From Roseovarius autotrophicus (GTDB taxonomy: Bacteria > Pseudomonadota > Alphaproteobacteria > Rhodobacterales > Rhodobacteraceae): a stretch of DNA of 64,000 nucleotides. The stretch covers positions 19,966 to 83,965 of the forward strand of contig NZ_JAGQDH010000011.1 of assembly GCF_018069895.1 (NCBI RefSeq), given 5' to 3'. The translations under genes and the position numbers were made by a program. The notes under the pieces are model-generated. The model was not told the origin of the DNA and did no database searches. It was given only the letters and a program-made list of their open reading frames with translations. How positions within the stretch are numbered: position 1 is the first letter of the stretch; each line of letters begins with the position of its first letter. Below are positions 57,775 through 64,000 of this stretch, piece after piece.

Positions 57775-59733
57775 ATGACCTCTGTCCGGCTACGCCTGCT
57801 CATTCTCGCGCTGCTGCCGCTGGTGGTACTGATGCCCGCGCTTCTGGCGCTGGCCATCGGGCGCTGGTCGGCCAATTACGACGCGCTGCTGATCACCAAT
57901 GTGGAAACCGACCTGCGGGTGGCGGATCAGTATGTGCAGCGCATCCTGACGACGACCGGGGGCGATGTGACGGCGCTGGCCGAATCGCTGCGCTTCGACA
58001 CGGCGCTGCGCAACCCGCCCGACAGCCTGTCCACCTTCCTTGCGCAGGAACGCGATGCGCTCGGCCTCGATTTCCTCTATTACCTGCCCCGCGCCATGGC
58101 CCGACAGGACTGGCCCGTCATCGCCGCCGCGCTCGCCGGTCAGCCCGCCACCGAGATCGACATCTTCTCGCCCGGCACCCTCGCCGCCCTTCCCGAGACC
58201 GGCCAGCGTCTTGCCGCGCGGGCGCGCGTGCCTCTGGTTCCGACCCGCGCCGCCGTGCCCACATCGCGCCGGACCGAAGATCGCGGCATGATCGTGCACA
58301 GCGCCACGCCGGTCCTCACCGAAGGACGCGAGGGGGTGCTGGTGGGGGGCATCCTGCTCAATCGCAACCTCGATTTCATCGATACGGTCAACGAGTTGGT
58401 CTATCGCGACAGCGACGCGCCCGGCGCGCGGCAGGGCACGGCGACGCTGTTTCTCGACGATGTGCGCGTCTCGACCAATGTGCGCCTGTTCGAGGGCAGC
58501 CGCGCGCTTGGCACGCGGGTGTCGGCGGCGGTGCGCGGCGCGGTTCTGGATGAGGGCCAGACCTGGCTTGACAGCGCCTTTGTGGTCAATGACTGGTATA
58601 TCTCGGCCTATCGCCCCATCACCGACAGCTTTGGCCGGCGGGTGGGGATGCTTTATGTGGGCTTTCTGCAAGCGCCCTTCGATGCCGCCAAGCGCAACGC
58701 CTATATCCTCATCTTCGCGGCCTTCCTTGCGGTTCTGGCGATCAGCGGGCCGCTTTTCCTGCGGCTTGCGCGCAACATCTTCGCGCCGCTGGAGCGGATG
58801 ACGCGAACCATGGAGCGCGTCGAGGCGGGCGATCTGGAGGCGCGCATCGGCCCCGTGCCCGCGCGCGACGAGATCGGCACCGTGGCCGCGCATCTCGACA
58901 GCCTGCTTGATCAGGTGCAGGAGCGCGACCGCGCCCTGCGGGCCTGGAACGAGGAGTTGAACGCCCGCGTGGACGAACGCACCGCCGAATTGCGCGAGGC
59001 CAATGCCAAGCTTGAAAGCACCTATCAGCAGCTTGTCATGTCGGAAAAACTCGCCTCCATCGGCGAGATCACGGCAGGCGTGGCGCATGAGATCAACAAC
59101 CCGGCGGCCGTCATTCAGGGCAATCTCGACGTGATCCGCCAGACCCTCGGCGACGCCGCCGCGCCGGTTCAGCACGAGCTTGGCCTGATCGACCGACAGG
59201 TGGGACGCATCAGCGCCATCGTCTCGAAACTGCTGCAGTTCGCGCGGCCCACGGAGTTCGGCACCTTCGAGGAAGACGTGGACATCGCGCAGGTGTTGCG
59301 CGACTGCCTCGTTCTGGTCGATCATGTTCTCTCGAAAGCCAGGATCACGGTGGCCATCACCAACGCCCCCGACACGCCGCTCGTCACCATCAACCCCGGC
59401 GAGTTGCAGCAGGTGATCATCAACCTTGTCACCAATGCCGCGCAGGCGATGAAGGGCGGCGGGCGGCTCATGATCGCCACCCGCCCGCTGGCGCGCGAGG
59501 GGCATGATGGCGCGGCGCTCATTGTCGCCGATACCGGGCCGGGCATCCCCGAAGACAAGATCGCGGCGGTATTCGACCCGTTCTTCACCACCAAGCCGGG
59601 CGAGGGCACGGGCCTTGGCCTGTCGGTCAGCCAGACGCTGATTCGTCAGGCGGGCGGCATCATCACCGCGCACAACCGCCCCGAGGGCGGGGCCGCGTTC
59701 ACCGTCTGGCTTCCCGCGCAACCACAGACCTGA
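57775..59733 (+). CDS. Membrane sensor histidine kinase (orphan)
   Basis: This 652-residue sensor kinase has a first helix at about 8-28, a periplasmic sensor region of about 280 residues (Cache-like), a second helix at about 307-330, a HAMP domain, and a coiled coil (residues 385-430). The HisKA box is GVAHEINNP (His438), and the ATPase domain has NLVTNAAQAM, DTGPGIPED and GTGLGLSV. All catalytic boxes are present. No response regulator lies next to it. The ligand is unknown; a neighbouring iron-binding protein offers one idea. Confidence 0.9.
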   Translation: MTSVRLRLLILALLPLVVLMPALLALAIGRWSANYDALLITNVETDLRVADQYVQRILTTTGGDVTALAESLRFDTALRNPPDSLSTFLAQERDALGLDFLYYLPRAMARQDWPVIAAALAGQPATEIDIFSPGTLAALPETGQRLAARARVPLVPTRAAVPTSRRTEDRGMIVHSATPVLTEGREGVLVGGILLNRNLDFIDTVNELVYRDSDAPGARQGTATLFLDDVRVSTNVRLFEGSRALGTRVSAAVRGAVLDEGQTWLDSAFVVNDWYISAYRPITDSFGRRVGMLYVGFLQAPFDAAKRNAYILIFAAFLAVLAISGPLFLRLARNIFAPLERMTRTMERVEAGDLEARIGPVPARDEIGTVAAHLDSLLDQVQERDRALRAWNEELNARVDERTAELREANAKLESTYQQLVMSEKLASIGEITAGVAHEINNPAAVIQGNLDVIRQTLGDAAAPVQHELGLIDRQVGRISAIVSKLLQFARPTEFGTFEEDVDIAQVLRDCLVLVDHVLSKARITVAITNAPDTPLVTINPGELQQVIINLVTNAAQAMKGGGRLMIATRPLAREGHDGAALIVADTGPGIPEDKIAAVFDPFFTTKPGEGTGLGLSVSQTLIRQAGGIITAHNRPEGGAAFTVWLPAQPQT

Positions 59734-59786
59734 ACCGCGCTGGTGCACCTTGACCAGCAACCCTTTCCCATACATATGCCAGAGCC

Positions 59787-61586
59787 ATGACAGACCTTGC
59801 TCATATCCGTAATTTCTCGATCGTGGCGCATATCGACCACGGCAAATCCACCCTTGCCGACCGGCTGATCCAATCGACCGGGACGGTGCAGGATCGTGAC
59901 ATGAAAGAGCAGATGCTCGACGCCATGGATATCGAGCGCGAGCGGGGCATCACCATCAAGGCCAACACCGTGCGCATCGATTATGTGGCGCAGGACGGCG
60001 AGACCTATGTGCTCAACCTCATCGACACGCCGGGCCATGTGGATTTCGCCTATGAGGTGAGCCGGTCGATGCGCGCGGTCGAGGGCAGCCTTCTGGTGGT
60101 GGACAGCACGCAGGGGGTGGAGGCGCAGACGCTCGCCAATGTCTATCAGGCGATCGACGCGGGCCACGAACTTGTGCCGATCCTGAACAAGATCGACTTG
60201 CCCGCCAGCGAATGCGACCGCGTGGCCGAGCAGATCGAGGATGTGATCGGGATTGATGCCTCTGGTGCCATTCGCGTGTCGGCCAAGACCGGCGTCGGCA
60301 TCCCCGAGACGCTGGAGGCCATCGTCAAGCATCTGCCAGCACCCAAGGGCGACGAGGCCGCGCCCCTCAAGGCGATGCTGGTCGATAGCTGGTATGACGC
60401 CTATCTCGGCGTGGTCGTGCTGGTGCGGATCATGGACGGGCGCATGAAAAAGGGCGACCGCATCCGAATGATGCAGACCGGAGCCACCTACAATGTCGAG
60501 CGTATCGGCGTATTCCGTCCCCAGATGGAACAGATCGTCAGCCTCGGTCCCGGCGAGATCGGGTTCATCACCGCCTCGATCAAGCAGGTGCGCGATACCA
60601 AGGTAGGCGACACGATCACCCATGAAAAGCGCCCCTGCGCGCAGGCGCTTCCGGGCTTCAAGCCCTCGGTGCCGGTGGTGTTCTGCGGCCTTTTCCCCGT
60701 CGATTCGGCCGAGTTCGACGACATGCGCGACGCCATCGAGAAGCTGGCCTTGAACGACGCCTCGTTCAGTTCCGAGATGGAAAGCTCTGCCGCGCTCGGT
60801 TTCGGCTTTCGCTGCGGGTTTCTGGGGCTTTTGCACCTTGAGGTGATCCGCGACCGCATCGAGCGCGAATATGGCATCGAGTTGATCACCACCGCGCCTT
60901 CGGTAGTCTATCACCTCCACATGAAGGACGGCACGATGCGGGAGTTGCATAACCCCGCCGACATGCCCGACCCCTCGCACGTAGACCGCATCGAAGAGCC
61001 CCGCATCAAGGCCACGATCATGGTGCCCGACGAATATCTCGGCGACGTGCTCAAGCTCTGTCAGGACAGGCGCGGCATCCAGCTTGACCTGACCTATGCG
61101 GGCAGCCGCGCGATGGTGGTCTATGACCTGCCGCTGAACGAGGTGGTGTTCGATTTCTACGACCGTTTGAAATCGGTGACAAAGGGCTATGCCAGCTTCG
61201 ATTACCACCTCGAAGGCTACCGCGAGGACAAGCTGGTGAAGATGCAGATCCTCGTCAATGACGAGCCGGTGGACGCGCTGTCGATGATGGTCCACCGCGA
61301 CCGCGCCGAGATGCGGGGCCGCGCCATGTGCGAGAAGCTCAAGGACCTGATCCCGCGCCACATGTTCAAGATCCCGATTCAGGCGGCCATCGGCGGCAAG
61401 GTCATCGCCCGCGAGACACTCTCGGCGCTGCGCAAGGACGTGACGGCGAAATGCTACGGCGGCGACGCCACGCGGAAGAAGAAGCTCTTGGAAAAGCAGA
61501 AGGCCGGCAAGAAGAAGATGCGCCAGTTCGGCAAGGTGGACATCCCGCAGGAGGCGTTCATCTCGGCGCTGAAGATGGATAGCTAA
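59787..61586 (+). CDS. lepA: LepA (EF4), ribosome-associated translation GTPase
   Basis: LepA acts on stalled or initiating ribosomes. The 599-residue protein has the G1 motif AHIDHGKST, the switch [22 protein letters not shown], the LepA-specific C-terminal domain, and [19 protein letters not shown] at the end. The length is normal. Confidence 0.97.
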   Translation: MTDLAHIRNFSIVAHIDHGKSTLADRLIQSTGTVQDRDMKEQMLDAMDIERERGITIKANTVRIDYVAQDGETYVLNLIDTPGHVDFAYEVSRSMRAVEGSLLVVDSTQGVEAQTLANVYQAIDAGHELVPILNKIDLPASECDRVAEQIEDVIGIDASGAIRVSAKTGVGIPETLEAIVKHLPAPKGDEAAPLKAMLVDSWYDAYLGVVVLVRIMDGRMKKGDRIRMMQTGATYNVERIGVFRPQMEQIVSLGPGEIGFITASIKQVRDTKVGDTITHEKRPCAQALPGFKPSVPVVFCGLFPVDSAEFDDMRDAIEKLALNDASFSSEMESSAALGFGFRCGFLGLLHLEVIRDRIEREYGIELITTAPSVVYHLHMKDGTMRELHNPADMPDPSHVDRIEEPRIKATIMVPDEYLGDVLKLCQDRRGIQLDLTYAGSRAMVVYDLPLNEVVFDFYDRLKSVTKGYASFDYHLEGYREDKLVKMQILVNDEPVDALSMMVHRDRAEMRGRAMCEKLKDLIPRHMFKIPIQAAIGGKVIARETLSALRKDVTAKCYGGDATRKKKLLEKQKAGKKKMRQFGKVDIPQEAFISALKMDS

Positions 61587-61643
61587 GCGCAATGCGCAAG
61601 GTTGTGCCCACCCCACCACACGGATGCGGCGAGGGCTGGTGAT

Positions 61644-61666
61644 GGTGGGTTGCCACCCGCCCTACG
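61644..61666. repeat. Short dispersed palindromic repeat, copy 2
   Basis: GGTGGGTTGCCACCCGCC followed by CTACG is the inverted counterpart of the copy at 1113-1135, with two base differences. It lies between lepA and the PhnA-domain gene, about 70 bases before the latter's start. Confidence 0.7.
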
Positions 61667-61736
61667 CCCCCTTTCCCCGCCGTGTCATTGCGCCTATAGC
61701 CGTGCCAACAGCCCCCATTTGACGGAACCCTGTCCC

Positions 61737-62246
61737 ATGCCCTGCGCGCTTTGCTCTGCCGATGCCCCGCTGACCGACACCCCTGTCCCCGGCGGCCCCG
61801 AGGGGGCCAGCGCGGCGCTCTGCGCCACATGTGCGGACCAGATCACCGGCACGCCTGAACCCGATCACTGGCGCTGTCTGGCCTCTGCGATGTGGTCCGA
61901 AGACCCGGCCACGCAGGTTCTTGCCGCGCGGATGCTGGCGCGGCTGGCGGCGCATGAATGGGCGCGCGATCTGGCCGGGCAGCTCTGGCTTGACGACGAG
62001 ACCCGCGCCTGGGCCGAGAACGTCGCCATGGACAGCGGCCACCGCGACAGCAACGGCGTGCCCCTTGCTCAGGGCGATACGGTCGTACTGATCAAGGATC
62101 TGCCCGTGAAGGGTGCCAATTTCACCGCCAAGCGCGGCACGGCGGTGCGGGGCATTTCGCTGGTGGCCGACAACCCGGCCCATATCGAGGGCCGCGTCGA
62201 GGGCCAGCGCATCGTGATCCTGACAGAGTTCGTCAGGAAGCGGTGA
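61737..62246 (+). CDS. PhnA/YjdM-domain zinc-ribbon protein
   Basis: This 169-residue protein has an N-terminal zinc ribbon (C3-x2-C6, C29-x2-C32) and a C-terminal PhnA domain with DSNGVPLAQGDTVVLIKDL and KRGTAVRGI. Despite the name alkylphosphonate utilisation, no phosphonate enzyme activity is shown for the family. It ends at a clear terminator. Confidence 0.85.
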   Translation: MPCALCSADAPLTDTPVPGGPEGASAALCATCADQITGTPEPDHWRCLASAMWSEDPATQVLAARMLARLAAHEWARDLAGQLWLDDETRAWAENVAMDSGHRDSNGVPLAQGDTVVLIKDLPVKGANFTAKRGTAVRGISLVADNPAHIEGRVEGQRIVILTEFVRKR

Positions 62247-62278
62247 GGCCGCCGAATCGCGCCGGCGGCCCCTTCTTT
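62247..62278. terminator. Terminator after the PhnA-domain gene
   Basis: GGCCGCCG (62247-62254) and CGGCGGCC (62263-62270) form a perfect eight-bp stem with an eight-base loop, followed by CCTTCTTT. It stands between the PhnA gene and the convergent aldehyde dehydrogenase fragment. Confidence 0.75.
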
Positions 62279-62289
62279 CCCGCCGCGCC

Positions 62290-62688
<399 letters not shown>

Positions 62689-62689
62689 T

Positions 62690-62843
62690 GACGAAATACT
62701 TTAGAGAGATTTACAGCTATATTATAGCAACCGATTTTTTGAAACAGGGCGGGGCGAAGACCCTTGAACAGCGCTTTCAAAGGTGCCTGAAACTCCTCAT
62801 CCACCGTCGCGTAGTCCGCTGTGGTTTCTTCCACTTCACACAT
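62690..62843 (-). CDS. Terminal prophage ORF, runs across the phage-host junction
   Basis: The frame starts at ATG 62843, overlaps the previous phage gene by eight bases, and has 51 codons inside the phage. It then continues past 62689 into the host gene in another frame until 62580, 87 residues in all. The phage part is acidic at the start and hydrophobic later; no family is recognised. The end in the free phage is unknown. Confidence 0.5.
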
Positions 62844-63156
62844 GCCCCGGATCGAGCGCGTTCAGCACCCGCTTGAACCGCCAGACCTGATAATCAGCCG
62901 GGTCTTGCGCGTCCAGGCGCTTGAGCCGTCCCGTGAACAACACGTCACGCGGGCGATCAAGGAACAGGAAGGTGCCGACCACAACCTGATAGATGAAGTC
63001 CTCCACCAGAAAGACCGCCGCAGCGGGGTAGAACAGGTAGAGCAGCGGCTTCGGCACCCGGCGCTGCACCCACATCAGCACGGCGAACTGCACCAACAGG
63101 GCCAGCGTGAACGGGGCCATTATCAGATAGCGGATTTCGAACCAGACGTCTCTCAT
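62836..63156 (-). CDS. Small prophage membrane protein
   Basis: This 106-residue protein has two hydrophobic helices (about 10-28 and 38-62) and a charged C-terminal tail. It starts inside the last codon of the preceding phage gene (ATGA overlap). I do not recognise a family. Near the tail end of a phage late operon such a protein could be a holin-like or exclusion protein, but nothing proves it. Confidence 0.7.
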   Translation of the reverse strand: MRDVWFEIRYLIMAPFTLALLVQFAVLMWVQRRVPKPLLYLFYPAAAVFLVEDFIYQVVVGTFLFLDRPRDVLFTGRLKRLDAQDPADYQVWRFKRVLNALDPGHV

Positions 63157-63494
63157 ACCTCGATCTCCATTGCGGCGGTGAACAGCGTATCCAATTCAGT
63201 TGCACTGAACGGAGGGGAGACCATGGTTGCAAATGTGGCAATCGTCGGGCTGAGCCGCCGGAACTCGGTCGCCTTGTCCCACGCGATCTTGGTAGCAGGG
63301 TCCGCTGTCGCGACGACGGCCTCTACCTCATCGAGACGGCCCGCAGCGAGAAGGGCCAGCCGCACCTGCATGGCGCTGGCGACCATGGTCTTGCGCTCTT
63401 GTGCCAACACCTCGGCTGGCGTGGTGAAGGACGGCGCGTCATTCTGGGAGGTTACGCGCTCGCCTGTCTTGAGATTGATTGTCGCGATTGTCAT
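63153..63494 (-). CDS. Prophage tail-region protein, unknown function
   Basis: This is a 113-residue protein with the segment AWDKATEFRRLSPTIATFA, which I recognise from small proteins downstream of tail genes in many prophages of marine alphaproteobacteria. An Ala-rich helical middle follows a Pro-rich FTTPAEVL start. Function unknown. The ATG overlaps the stop of the previous gene by four bases; GTG 63503 is an alternative. Confidence 0.7.
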   Translation of the reverse strand: MTIATINLKTGERVTSQNDAPSFTTPAEVLAQERKTMVASAMQVRLALLAAGRLDEVEAVVATADPATKIAWDKATEFRRLSPTIATFATMVSPPFSATELDTLFTAAMEIEV

Positions 63495-63988
63495 TTGCGC
63501 CACCGAATGTAAAAGCTGCCGCTGTTGAAAGTTGCCGTGCCGCTTCGGGTGAGCCGTAGCCTGTCAACCGCTCCGGTTATATTGACATGCCCTGCACCGT
63601 TTATCCCAAGCCCCTCCCTCATCTCAGACCCATTGTGCGTTTCGTCCCAATCTCCAGAGCCGGAATTAAGGATGGTCATTTTACCGTAGGCCCTGTTTGT
63701 CGAACCATCCACAACTAGAGCAAACCCCGTTGTCCGCTTGATAAATGTCCTCACACCTGTCCCGGATGCGCTGTCGTAGCCTGTCGTCTGGAATCCTGCA
63801 TTGGTGCCCAATTGAATGAGCGCATGGTCCGTGGCCGTGAATCGGATGTCGCGGTAGATTGCCTCTATTTCAGTCACCCCCTCCGGGATTCCCGTGAAGT
63901 CGAACGCCGTGCCAGAGGTGGTCGCGACAACAGGCGAGTATTCCCAGCCGCCGCCGCCAACCTGAGCAAGCTGCGCAGGGCTGATCAT
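63491..63988 (-). CDS. Prophage tail or receptor-binding structural protein
   Basis: This 165-residue, beta-rich protein has a Gly-rich N-terminus and the pattern SGTAFDFTGIPEGVTEIEA, found in distal tail proteins of many phages. The C-terminal part is rich in Thr, Ser and Gly. It may begin further upstream, because the frame is open to the window edge. Its stop overlaps the next gene. Confidence 0.65.
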   Translation of the reverse strand: MISPAQLAQVGGGGWEYSPVVATTSGTAFDFTGIPEGVTEIEAIYRDIRFTATDHALIQLGTNAGFQTTGYDSASGTGVRTFIKRTTGFALVVDGSTNRAYGKMTILNSGSGDWDETHNGSEMREGLGINGAGHVNITGAVDRLRLTRSGTATFNSGSFYIRWRK

Positions 63989-64000
63989 CGCGGGCGTGGT

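Larger units (their letters stand above)
62689..64000 (-). mobile_element. End of a prophage, probably transposable (Mu-like)
   Basis: From 62689 to the right edge the genes are phage-like, all read leftward, overlap by a few bases, and stop at the broken aldehyde dehydrogenase. The junction begins with TG at 62689, the terminal dinucleotide of Mu-type phages, and the first 65 bases are AT-rich with a GCTATA-T-TATAGC palindrome (62716-62728). Insertion in the middle of a gene, away from any tRNA, also fits transposition. Mu-like identity is inference. Confidence 0.75.

Noticed and set aside
57790..59775. 661-residue frame antisense to the sensor kinase, and a similar one (59646-61619) antisense to lepA
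   Set aside because: No recognisable domain; both mirror genes with complete catalytic motifs.

Overview
The window is high-GC alphaproteobacterial chromosome, most likely from the Roseobacter group of Rhodobacteraceae. The evidence is a dmdA-acuI pair for dimethylsulfoniopropionate (DMSP) use, a long mraZ leader of the kind that carries the sRNA UpsM in Rhodobacter, propionate-type TTTGCAAA boxes before prpE, a tandem glycine riboswitch before gcvT, and several short dispersed repeats that I know from this family. No rRNA or tRNA gene and no CRISPR array was seen. The right-hand 1.3 kb is the end of a prophage.

Layout. 1-2310 (minus): ftsW and murG; murG lacks only the last base of its stop codon. 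2432-3619: BaiN/HI0933-type flavoprotein. 3709-8600: a GntR regulator facing DUF2182, DUF1326, dmdA, acuI and a GNAT gene, with a near-perfect palindromic operator between the two arms. 8647-9574: a small secreted protein and the long regulatory leader of the division/cell-wall (dcw) operon. 9575-18757: mraZ-rsmH-ftsL-ftsI-murE-murF-mraY-murD with overlapping or closely spaced genes. 18765-25273: a small membrane protein, an ArsC-like protein, cspA, nrdR-ribD, thrS, htpX and a sulfotransferase remnant. 25369-32924: a GAPDH-family gene, a SPOR protein, upp, malic enzyme and prpE. 32990-38828: gcvT-gcvH-gcvP under a glycine riboswitch, an NsrR-like Rrf2 regulator and a gamma-glutamylcyclotransferase-like gene. 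38926-49470: gltX, an MFS transporter with a His-rich tail, an MBL-fold protein, a small zincin, an esterase, nadE, an 18-repeat MORN protein, an Fe-S photolyase and an SDR. 49558-53254: leuA with a leader peptide and attenuator, and an acyl-CoA ligase. 53473-59733: znuA / zur-znuC-znuB with two Zur boxes, a lone ferric-iron binding protein and an orphan sensor kinase. 59787-62246: lepA and a PhnA-domain gene. 62290-64000: an aldehyde dehydrogenase gene cut by the prophage.

How the genes work together. DmdA demethylates DMSP onto tetrahydrofolate and AcuI reduces acryloyl-CoA to propionyl-CoA. PrpE, 23 kb away, makes propionyl-CoA and can also activate acrylate, and GcvTHP feeds the same folate C1 pool. 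The two conserved proteins of unknown function, DUF2182 and DUF1326, sit inside the dmdA operon behind its GntR operator and are the best candidates for an undescribed function. The dcw cluster is split: ftsW-murG lie 7 kb away on the other strand from mraZ-murD, which one inversion would explain.
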